NCBI GenBank assembly: GCA_046723355.1
Contig: JBKOUJ010000095.1
Span: forward strand, 1 to 18,001
Length of the DNA: 18,001 nucleotides
Source of the DNA: 13-2-20CM-68-14 sp046723355
GTDB taxonomy: Bacteria; Actinomycetota; Thermoleophilia; Gaiellales; Gaiellaceae
Direction of reading: 5' to 3'
Below, piece after piece: positions 1 to 5,829 of this stretch. The position numbers and the translations under genes were made by a program. Position 1 is the stretch's first letter. Each line of letters starts with the position of its first letter. The notes beneath the pieces are model-generated. The model made no database searches and had not been told where the DNA came from. It saw nothing but the letters and a program-made list of their open reading frames with translations.

Positions 1-291
1 CGCTTCTTCGAAGTTCGGGACTTCCTCGCGTGCCTTCTCGCGATGCTCGTCCGCGTCCGGGCGCTCGTCGAACTCGTCGAGGTAGTCGAGGATCTCGTCC
101 TCGCCGCTTCTTGGCCGACCGTCCGAGCCGACGAGCACGGGGATCTCATCCGTGTCGGCAACCCTTCTCAGCTCGTCGCGGTCGTCGGGATCTGCGGCAA
201 CCTGCCGCAGCGTGACGCCGATCCCGAGCTCGGTGAGCCGTTGGCGAACCTTGTGCGAGTGGGGGCACCATTCCGCCTGGTAGAGCTCCAT
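1..291 (-). CDS. Glutaredoxin/GST N-terminal-like thioredoxin-fold protein (partial, C-terminus outside window)
   Basis: Reading leftwards from the ATG at 291-289, 97 codons stay open to the window edge, so the C-terminus is missing. The N-terminus begins MELYQAEWCPHSHKVR. This is the first strand of a thioredoxin fold followed by a Cys-Pro-His-Ser motif at residues 9-12, with a single active-site cysteine as in monothiol glutaredoxins and GST N-terminal domains. Further on come the cis-Pro segment DEIPVLV (about residues 49-55) and an acidic helix EDEILDYLDEF. These are the expected glutaredoxin/GST-N landmarks. The likely role is cytosolic thiol-disulfide exchange or glutathione/mycothiol-like chemistry; the substrate is not determinable. 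No good ribosome binding site is seen; the start is chosen because the fold begins immediately after it. It lies 52 bases after the second-frame stop of the upstream pseudogene and on the same strand. Confidence 0.8.
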   Translation of the reverse strand, partial: MELYQAEWCPHSHKVRQRLTELGIGVTLRQVAADPDDRDELRRVADTDEIPVLVGSDGRPRSGEDEILDYLDEFDERPDADEHREKAREEVPNFEEA

Positions 292-343
292 ACATTCTTG
301 TTTCGCCGCACGGAGCCGCCTCAAACGCGTCGGTGTCGGTGCA

Positions 344-749
344 TCAGTCTCCAGGTAGGTCAATCGTCTGCTGCGTTCGTAGCGTCGCCGTGTCCAGTAC
401 GAGCAGGCGGCTCGACCGGGCGAGGACGTGCCCGCCAGCCGGGGTGCGGGCGACGACGATCCCGGCGGCCGTCGCACGAGAGGCCGGCCTTGGCACCTCC
501 GAATGTGACGTACGGGATCCCGTACAGGCCGTCGAACGTCCGTGACCTGATGACGCGGCCCGCGTGGTCGCGGACGACGAGCGAGGAGAGGTTGCCGGCC
601 TGGGTCGTCGCGTACGTGGAGCCGCGGTCGTCGGTGATCCCGGGGCCGTCGAAGCCGACGCCGGGCGAGGGACCTCCATCAGCGCGCGCGGCCGGTGCGA
701 GAGTGGCGGCGACGAACAAGACGACGGCGGGCGTGACGAGCGTGCGCAT
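344..749 (-). pseudogene. Secreted protein remnant, frameshifted and 3'-truncated
   Basis: An ATG at 749-747 preceded by a strong Shine-Dalgarno (GGAAGGAGG, about 4 bases away) starts a signal peptide (MRTLVTPAVVLFVAATLAP, then AARADGG with a likely AxA cleavage site). Clean coding follows to ...GAKAGLSCDGR. Near 461-470 the frame is lost. In the original frame the product turns into Arg/Pro-rich noise and stops at 360. One base off, it resumes as IVVARTPAGGHVLARSS and LLVLDTATLRTQQTIDLPGD, then stops at 344. Together the two parts give only about 135 residues. From memory, the pattern resembles N-termini of actinobacterial secreted, beta-propeller-like proteins in which such a strand continues as GDFSFDALSPDG, so the 3' part seems lost too. 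One extra base in the Gly-Arg-rich codons would explain the shift. The stretch 292-343 between this remnant and the glutaredoxin-like gene holds nothing else recognisable. Confidence 0.6.
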
Positions 750-812
750 GGGCCTCCTTCCAGCTTTGTTACGGACGAACGGCGGATGGAGTCCCGCTGC
801 TTGAATGCGGCG

Positions 813-2243
813 ATGCCGCGGGCGGTCGTGATTGGTTCCGGCCCGAACGGGCTCGCCGCGGCGATTACGCTCGCGCGCGCCGGGCTGGAGGTCGAGGTGC
901 ACGAGGCGGAGCCCGAGGTCGGCGGCGGCCTCCGCTCGGCCGAGCTGACGCTGCCCGGCTTCGTGCACGACGTCTGCTCGTCAATCCATCCGCTCGGACA
1001 AGCCTCGACGCTCTTTCGGACACTCGACCTGGAGGTCGAGTGGATCCATCCCGACGCTCCGGCGGCGCACCCGTTCGACGACGGAAATGCAGTGTTGCTC
1101 GAGAGAGGGTTGTCGGCGACCGTTGCGGGCCTCGGCGCGGACAGCGGCGGGTACCGGCGGCTCGTCGGGCCGCTCGTCGAAGGCTGGCGCGAGGTCGAGC
1201 GTGTTCTGATCGGTCCCTATCCGGTCTCGCCCCGCGCGGTGCTGCGGCTTGGCGACCGCCTGGGGGCGCGCGGGCTCGCACGGGCGCTGCGGTCTGCGCT
1301 GGCGCCGGCGCGGGCGCTCGCGGAGGAATCGTTCACAGGGTCGCAGGCGCGCGCGTGGTTCGCAGGCCACGCCGCCCACTCGATGCTGCCGCTCGAGCGG
1401 CGGCCCAGCGCCGGCTTCGGGCTCGCGCTGATCGTCCTCGGCCACGTAGTCGGCTGGCCGTTCCCGCGCGGCGGCTCGCAGCGGCTTGCGGACGCGCTCG
1501 CGGCGAAGCTCCGCGAGCTAGGCGGCGAGATCCGGACGTCGAGCCCGATCGAGTTGTTGCCACGGGCCGACATCGTCATGTGCGACGTCGTGCCGCGCGA
1601 ACTGCTTCGGCTGGCCGGCGACCGGCTGCCGGACCGGTACGCGCGACGTATGCGCTCGTACCGGCACGGGCCGGGGGCGTTCAAGGTCGACTGGGCGCTC
1701 GACGGGCCGATTCCGTGGCGTGCTGCAGACTGCCGTCGCGCCGGGACAGTTCATCTCGGGGGCTCGCTGGACGAGATCTCGGCGTCGGAATGGGGTGCGT
1801 GGAGCGGTCGCCCGGCCGAGCGGCCCTTCGTCCTGCTGGCGCAGACGAGCTTGTTCGACCCGACCCGCGCGCCGACGGGGAAGCACACGGCCTGGGCGTA
1901 CTGCCACGTTCCGAATGGCTCGTCGGTCGACCTCGCCGGGCGGATCGAGGCGCAGGTCGAGCGGTTTGCGCCCGGCTTCGGCGACCTCGTGCTCGCACGG
2001 CACACGATGGGACCCGCCGAGCTCGAGGCGCACAACCGCAACCTCGTCGGTGGTGATCTCAATGCCGGCGTGATGGATCTCGGCCAGGTGTGGTTCCGGC
2101 CGGTGCGTAGGCTCGTCCCCTACCGGACGCCACTCGAGGGCGTCTACCTCTGCTCGGCGGCGACGCCGCCCGGCGGCGGCGTCCACGGCATGTGCGGCTA
2201 CTCCGCCGCGCGCGTCGCAATGAAAGATCTCGGGCGGGCTTAA
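813..2243 (+). CDS. FAD-dependent phytoene-desaturase-like oxidoreductase (COG1233 type)
   Basis: The protein has 476 residues. It opens with a Rossmann FAD-binding motif: VVIGSGPNG at residues 5-13, a helix LAAAITLARAG, then the acidic end of beta-2, HEAEPEVGGGLRS. It closes with the C-terminal FAD-contact motif LCSAATPPGGGVHGMCGYSA, as in carotenoid desaturases and the PYROXD2-like family. The middle (about 60-400) is the variable substrate domain. Reaction: flavin-dependent oxidation of a probably hydrophobic substrate; no carotenoid genes are nearby, so carotenoid synthesis is not supported. The ATG at 813 is preferred because the nucleotide-binding strand starts right after it. An in-frame ATG at 786 would add nine residues. 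Neither start has a convincing ribosome binding site. It is divergent from the secreted-protein remnant, and its TAA overlaps the TAA of the convergent gene by three bases. Confidence 0.88.
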   Translation: MPRAVVIGSGPNGLAAAITLARAGLEVEVHEAEPEVGGGLRSAELTLPGFVHDVCSSIHPLGQASTLFRTLDLEVEWIHPDAPAAHPFDDGNAVLLERGLSATVAGLGADSGGYRRLVGPLVEGWREVERVLIGPYPVSPRAVLRLGDRLGARGLARALRSALAPARALAEESFTGSQARAWFAGHAAHSMLPLERRPSAGFGLALIVLGHVVGWPFPRGGSQRLADALAAKLRELGGEIRTSSPIELLPRADIVMCDVVPRELLRLAGDRLPDRYARRMRSYRHGPGAFKVDWALDGPIPWRAADCRRAGTVHLGGSLDEISASEWGAWSGRPAERPFVLLAQTSLFDPTRAPTGKHTAWAYCHVPNGSSVDLAGRIEAQVERFAPGFGDLVLARHTMGPAELEAHNRNLVGGDLNAGVMDLGQVWFRPVRRLVPYRTPLEGVYLCSAATPPGGGVHGMCGYSAARVAMKDLGRA

Positions 2244-3151
2244 GGCCGCAACGAGGACGCGTCCACGGCCTCGAAATCCGAGCCTTTCACGCGGCCAAGC
2301 GTGTGGAGCTGGTCGTTCGACCAGCCGGGGCTCGGGGCTCCGCTGATGTACCAGTTGGAGCCGTTGTCGGCGAGCAGCATCCCGTAGCGCTTCAGCGCGA
2401 TCAGCACGATCCGCGCCTGGCGCGGGAAAGGGCGCACGTCGAAGCTCGCCTTCAGCCGCACACGCAACCCCATCGGCGGGAGTGACGGATCGGTCGAGGA
2501 GCTCGCGTAGTGGCGCGCCGGCCAGACGTACGCGCGCCGAGTCCGCGCCGCCGTGAACCGGAGCGCATGGTCGATGACGCCGCGGCGCGCCTCATCCCAC
2601 CGCGCAAGGCCCGGGAAGATCGGGAGGCCTGCCGCGTCGGCCGACGTCCAGCCGGCTGGGCGCAGACCGTTCGAACGCAGGCTCCAGACGGCGCCGGCCC
2701 AGGCGTGCCAGTGCCCGCCGGCACGCTGCAGCCCGCCGAGCTCGTACAGCCGGCAGGCGTCGCGGTCGACGAGCAGCGCATGGTGGTCGCTGCCGTACTC
2801 GATGTGCACGCGCCGCGGGATCGGGTAGCCGACGCGGTCGCTCTCGTGCGCGTACTCGAACGAGATCTTGGCCCGCGGAGTCCGGCGCGTGACCACGTCG
2901 AACGGGATTCCGATCGGCCCGCCGTCCCACGTCCCCGAGCCGAAGTCGGCGTGCAGGCCCGTGTCGAGGCCGATCGAGCGGACCATCGTCGCCGAGTTCC
3001 ACGCCACCGGCAGCTTGTCGACGGGCTGGTTCCACGGATTCGCACGCGGAAAAACCGGACAACGCCGTGCTTCCGGAACCCGCAGCGCCGCTGCCGATCC
3101 TGGCAGCGCGGCGAGGACGAACACGACGGAGAGTCGGGCGGCGGCGCGCAT
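2240..3151 (-). CDS. Conserved secreted protein of unknown function
   Basis: The protein has 303 residues with a clear Sec signal peptide (MRAAARLSVVFVLAALPG, likely cleaved after SAAA near residue 22). The mature part has motifs that look conserved: CPVFPRANPWNQPVDKLPV, a GLHADFGSG segment, ADAAGLPIFPGLARWDE, RAYVWPARHYASSSTDP, and near the C-terminus YGMLLADNGSNWYISGAP. I recall the same motif series in uncharacterised secreted proteins of actinobacteria and some other soil bacteria, but I cannot assign a named domain or an activity. The many Trp, His and Asp residues could suit carbohydrate or metal binding, which is only a guess. It has its own possible promoter (GATACT, seven bases before the ATG) and sits 17 bases after the HhH-GPD gene on the same strand, so it may also be co-transcribed. 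Its stop interlocks with that of the convergent oxidoreductase. Confidence 0.85.
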   Translation of the reverse strand: MRAAARLSVVFVLAALPGSAAALRVPEARRCPVFPRANPWNQPVDKLPVAWNSATMVRSIGLDTGLHADFGSGTWDGGPIGIPFDVVTRRTPRAKISFEYAHESDRVGYPIPRRVHIEYGSDHHALLVDRDACRLYELGGLQRAGGHWHAWAGAVWSLRSNGLRPAGWTSADAAGLPIFPGLARWDEARRGVIDHALRFTAARTRRAYVWPARHYASSSTDPSLPPMGLRVRLKASFDVRPFPRQARIVLIALKRYGMLLADNGSNWYISGAPSPGWSNDQLHTLGRVKGSDFEAVDASSLRP

Positions 3152-3158
3152 CTCGCCG

Positions 3159-3164
3159 AGTATC
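3159..3164 (-). promoter_or_regulatory. Possible -10 element of secreted-protein gene
   Basis: GATACT on the minus strand ends seven bases before the ATG at 3151, the same geometry as the better leaderless promoters in this window. It matches TATAAT at four of six positions. No good -35 is seen. Readthrough from the upstream gene is an alternative. Confidence 0.25.
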
Positions 3165-3168
3165 GGCT

Positions 3169-3738
3169 TTAAGGCTGCTGCGCCTTGAGCCGTGCCTTGT
3201 GCTCGCGCTTCATCGCCTGGTACCGCTCGAGCGCCTCGGGCGAGTCGACGTCTCCGAGCGTCGGGTGACTCGGGGCGAGCTCGCGCGCCGCCTCGACCCC
3301 GAACCGCTTCGCGAGCACGGCGCCGAACGCCTTGATCTTCATCTCGCCGAAGCCGGGCAGCTCTGAGATCCGCCGCCGCAGCTCGGTCGAGTCCGCCGCC
3401 TCGGTCCAGATCCGCGACGCGTCGCCGCCGTACTCGTCCGCGACGACCGCTGCGAGCTCTTGCACGCGCCGCGCCATGTTCCCCGGGAAACGATGGATCG
3501 CCGGCTTCTCGCGGAAGGCGGCCTCCAGCTTGGCCGGATCGGTGGCGGCGACCTTGCCGGGACCGAGTGTCCCCAGCCGCTGCTTCAGCTTCAGCGGCCC
3601 GCTGAACGCCGTCTGCACCGGGACCTGCTGATCGAGCGCGAAGCCCATCACGAGCGCGAACGGATCCTGCGCGATCAGCGCATCGGCATCGTCGTTACCG
3701 GTGAAGTGGAGCTTGTCGGGCTTCGTCGCGGTCGCCAC
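3169..3738 (-). CDS. HhH-GPD family DNA-repair-type protein (TIGR03252-like)
   Basis: The protein has 189 residues. The C-terminal half carries a helix-hairpin-helix with the glycosylase-type Gly/Pro loop, LPGFGEMKIK at residues 127-136, followed by AFGAVLAKRFG. Length, order and the opening pattern (KLHFTGNDDADALIAQDPFALVMGFALDQQVPV) match what I remember of the uncharacterised actinobacterial HhH-GPD family TIGR03252. Role: probably DNA binding or base-excision repair; a catalytic residue cannot be pinned down, so glycosylase activity is unproven. The start is GTG at 3738: an in-frame TAG lies just upstream and no other start intervenes. That TAG is also the first three bases of a TAGGGT hexamer placed six bases before the GTG, so the mRNA may be leaderless. 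It lies close to a helicase and a Nei glycosylase, so repair genes cluster here. Confidence 0.85.
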   Translation of the reverse strand: MATATKPDKLHFTGNDDADALIAQDPFALVMGFALDQQVPVQTAFSGPLKLKQRLGTLGPGKVAATDPAKLEAAFREKPAIHRFPGNMARRVQELAAVVADEYGGDASRIWTEAADSTELRRRISELPGFGEMKIKAFGAVLAKRFGVEAARELAPSHPTLGDVDSPEALERYQAMKREHKARLKAQQP

Positions 3739-3744
3739 GCTCGC

Positions 3745-3750
3745 ACCCTA
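3745..3750 (-). promoter_or_regulatory. Leaderless-type -10 (TAGGGT) for the HhH-GPD gene
   Basis: On the minus strand TAGGGT ends six bases before the GTG start, so transcription would begin at or next to the start codon. The AGGAG further upstream is about 13 bases from the start, too far to be a good ribosome binding site. A -35 is not evident. Confidence 0.4.
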
Positions 3751-3755
3751 CTCCT

Positions 3756-5057
3756 CTAGATCCAGGTCGCGGCGCGCTCCGCGATCGCGAGCGCTGTCAG
3801 ATGCGTGTTCGCCCGCGGGATCGTCGACATCACGGACGCGTCCGCGACGTAGAGATCATCGATGTTGAGGACGCGCAGCTGCCCGTCGACGACGGAGCCG
3901 ATCGCGCACGTGCCCACCGGGTGGTAGTAGCCCCGGACGTTCTCGCGCACGTACCGCTCGACGTCGATGTCTCCCGGCGCCGTCTCGCGAGCGAGGACCC
4001 TCGCGACGGGCTCGATCTCCGCGACTCGCCGCGCGTGCTCGACCGCCCGGACGATCGGCTCCGCGTCTCGCTCGTCGCTCAGGTGCGCGTGCGCGATCAG
4101 CGGAGGCGCGAGCGGGTCGTCGGACTGAAGCGTCAACGTGCCTGTCGAGCGTGGCTTCATCAGGAACGCGAGCAGCGAGGGCACGCACGTGCCGTCGTCG
4201 CGCTGGGACGCCCAGGGGACGAGCTGGAGGTCCGGCTCGGGGACGACCAGTCCGTACGACGCCTGCCCGTCCGGCGGGGCGACGTCGGCTGCTGCCTCCC
4301 ACTCGACGCCGACACCAGAGTGGTCGATCAGGTTCTCGCCGACGGGCAGGTCGACGCGGAGGCCCGGGCCGATGCCGCTTCGCAGCATCACCGCCGGCGA
4401 TCCGTAGGTGCCGCAGGCGACGACCACCGTCGTCGCCCGCAACTCCTCGCCGCCGGTCAGGACGGCGCCGATCGCGCGGCCGCCGCGGAGGAGCAGGCGA
4501 TCGACGTGCGACCCGGGCCGGATCGTCAGATTCGAGCGCGGCCGTGCGACGTCGAGGTAGGCGAACGCTGCGTTCCAGCGCACGCCGTCGATCGCGTTCG
4601 CGCGGTACGGGCCGGCTTCGAACCCAAGCGAGCGCGCCGCCTCGATCGTGGCCGCGTGCCACGGCGGCGCGTCGTCAGCGACTGCCTGCTGCGTCTGCAG
4701 CTCTGCCTCTGCGCGGTCGAGGAACGGGGCGAGCTCCTCGCCGGACCACCCGTGGCCCCACTCGTCATAGTCGGCGTCGGTGCCGCGGAGCACCAGGCAG
4801 GCGTTGTGAGCGGAGCAGCCGCCGATTATCTTGGCGCGAGCCGTTCCGCGCTCGTCGGCGGCCGTCTCCCAGTCATGTGTCGGGGGGATGTTCCGCGCGT
4901 CGAGGATCTCGCCCGGCCAGCGGTCGGCGCCGAACGGCCCGTAGTCAGGCCCGGCCTCGACGAGGCAGACGCTCCGATCCGCGTCTTCGCTCAGGCGCGC
5001 GGCGAGGGCGCAGCCGGCGGCGCCGCCGCCGAGCACGAGCACATCGAAGCGCGTCAT
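3756..5057 (-). CDS. GMC family oxidoreductase
   Basis: The protein has 433 residues. The FAD-binding motif is VLGGGAAGC at residues 8-16, with the acidic strand end CLVEAGPDYGP. The GMC signature is KIIGGCSAHNACLVLRGT near residue 75. The C-terminal domain has YYHPVGTC (His379) and PRANTHLTALAIAERAA (Asn417). His379/Asn417 align with the catalytic His/Asn pair of the choline oxidase/dehydrogenase branch. It is shorter than choline dehydrogenase (about 550), so substrate-domain loops are trimmed. Similar lengths occur in compact actinobacterial GMC enzymes, including those linked to mycofactocin, but no mycofactocin genes are present here. Expected reaction: FAD-dependent oxidation of an alcohol. 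Its ATG overlaps the TGA of the kinase-like gene by four bases (ATGA), so the two are likely translationally coupled and one operon. Confidence 0.92.
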   Translation of the reverse strand: MTRFDVLVLGGGAAGCALAARLSEDADRSVCLVEAGPDYGPFGADRWPGEILDARNIPPTHDWETAADERGTARAKIIGGCSAHNACLVLRGTDADYDEWGHGWSGEELAPFLDRAEAELQTQQAVADDAPPWHAATIEAARSLGFEAGPYRANAIDGVRWNAAFAYLDVARPRSNLTIRPGSHVDRLLLRGGRAIGAVLTGGEELRATTVVVACGTYGSPAVMLRSGIGPGLRVDLPVGENLIDHSGVGVEWEAAADVAPPDGQASYGLVVPEPDLQLVPWASQRDDGTCVPSLLAFLMKPRSTGTLTLQSDDPLAPPLIAHAHLSDERDAEPIVRAVEHARRVAEIEPVARVLARETAPGDIDVERYVRENVRGYYHPVGTCAIGSVVDGQLRVLNIDDLYVADASVMSTIPRANTHLTALAIAERAATWI

Positions 5058-5572
5058 TGGCTCTCCAACCAGCGCTGCGCTTCTTCGGGCGACCGCAGCC
5101 GCACGAGGCGCGGGTCCTCAGCGAACCTTCGCGGCCACCGCAGCCGGTGGTGGAACCACGCGCGTAGCGCCCAAATCGCCAAGGAGTTCCAGGCAAGGAA
5201 CCCGCCTCGCCATGTCTCGCGATTGCCGCCCCAGAGCTCGACGCGGTCGCGGATGCGCGAGGTGGTGCGGCCCCAGAGACGCCGCATGGAAACCCGAAGC
5301 GGCAGGTCGAGCCAGACGATCTGATCGGCGGCGTCGACGACGAGATCGCCAATCTTGCTTTCGTAGTTGCCGTCGATGACCCAGCCCTCGAGCGCGCCCG
5401 CCATGAACGCGCGCGTGGCCGCCTGCAGCTCCTCAGCGGTCGCCTCCGTCCAGTTAGGCCCGATGTGGTGGACCGCGTCGAGCTCGAGGTACGGCACGCC
5501 GAGTCGCTCCGCCAGGTCGCGCGCGAAGGTGGTCTTGCCCGAGCAGCTGATTCCCTTCACGTTCACGCGCAT
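5054..5572 (-). CDS. P-loop AAA/adenylate-kinase-like protein (FlaR/topology-modulation type)
   Basis: The protein has 172 residues. The Walker A is at the very N-terminus, GISCSGKTT at residues 7-15. Next come a nucleoside/acceptor-type segment (YLELDAVHHIGPNWTEA), a hydrophobic Walker B-like strand (QIVWLDLP) and an arginine-rich lid (RRLWGRTTSRIRDRVELWGG). This layout is typical of small P-loop proteins annotated as adenylate kinase-related, DNA topology modulation or FlaR. The phosphoryl acceptor is unknown. The ATG at 5572 is preferred because the P-loop begins six residues later. No strong ribosome binding site is seen; a GATACT eight bases before the ATG could be a -10 for leaderless mRNA. 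It heads a coupled pair with the GMC oxidoreductase and diverges from the small membrane protein across only 23 bases. Confidence 0.85.
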   Translation of the reverse strand: MRVNVKGISCSGKTTFARDLAERLGVPYLELDAVHHIGPNWTEATAEELQAATRAFMAGALEGWVIDGNYESKIGDLVVDAADQIVWLDLPLRVSMRRLWGRTTSRIRDRVELWGGNRETWRGGFLAWNSLAIWALRAWFHHRLRWPRRFAEDPRLVRLRSPEEAQRWLESQ

Positions 5573-5580
5573 CGCAGGCG

Positions 5581-5588
5581 AGTATCCT
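5581..5588. promoter_or_regulatory. Overlapping divergent -10 elements (TATCCT plus / GATACT minus)
   Basis: The 23-base gap between two divergent start codons contains AGTATCCT. On the plus strand TATCCT (5583-5588) ends seven bases before the ATG at 5596. On the minus strand GATACT (5581-5586) ends eight bases before the ATG at 5572. Both spacings fit leaderless starts. The -35 regions would lie inside the opposite gene; none is convincing. Confidence 0.35.
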
Positions 5589-5595
5589 CGGGGAA

Positions 5596-5808
5596 ATGCA
5601 TGAGCCCGTCGACAAGCTCAAGCACGTCGTCGAGGACATCGAGCATCCGATCGAGACCGCGAAGGCGCTCGAGAAGGAGGCCGAGATAGGGGAGAGCGCG
5701 CGCACGCCGCTGATCGCGATCACGGGCGTCACCCTGTTCGTGGGCGCGATCGTCGTCATCTTGCTGGCGATCTCGCTGACCCTGTACTTCGTCTACGGGG
5801 GGAAGTGA
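5596..5808 (+). CDS. Small single-pass membrane protein, unknown function
   Basis: The protein has 70 residues. Residues 1-37 are hydrophilic and rich in Glu, Lys and His (MHEPVDKLKHVVEDIEHPIE), probably helical. Residues 38-66 form one strong transmembrane helix (LIAITGVTLFVGAIVVILLA and on), ending in YFVYGGK. No domain is recognised. The coding case rests on clean codon bias, a hydrophobic helix at a sensible place, the gap-free fit before the helicase gene (21 bases) and a -10-like TATCCT at leaderless distance. GGGGAA just before the ATG could alternatively serve as a weak ribosome binding site. It may form a two-gene unit with the helicase, although the helicase has its own -10-like hexamer. 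It probably sits in the cytoplasmic membrane with its N-terminal half in the cytosol; orientation is inferred from the lysines near residues 8-32. Confidence 0.75.
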   Translation: MHEPVDKLKHVVEDIEHPIETAKALEKEAEIGESARTPLIAITGVTLFVGAIVVILLAISLTLYFVYGGK

Positions 5809-5816
5809 CCGGCGAC

Positions 5817-5822
5817 TAGGCT
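5817..5822 (+). promoter_or_regulatory. Leaderless-type -10 (TAGGCT) for lhr
   Basis: TAGGCT ends exactly seven bases before the GTG start at 5830. No Shine-Dalgarno sequence is present in between. No acceptable -35 is seen 16-18 bases upstream, so the assignment leans on the recurring pattern in this window. Confidence 0.4.
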
Positions 5823-5829
5823 GGACGGC

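Noticed and set aside
43..804. Plus-strand open frame across 43-804
   Set aside because: It is antisense to the glutaredoxin-like gene and the secreted-protein remnant, both of which have motifs and proper starts.
564..812. An N-terminal extension of the FAD oxidoreductase by 83 codons
   Set aside because: The extension lies over the divergent secreted-protein remnant and is compositionally poor. The Rossmann motif starts just after the ATG at 813.
3801..5324. Long plus-strand open frame (about 500 codons) opposite the GMC oxidoreductase and kinase genes
   Set aside because: It is the antisense of two well-supported genes with complete motifs. Its product is Arg/Asp/Val-rich with no domain, as expected in GC-rich DNA.
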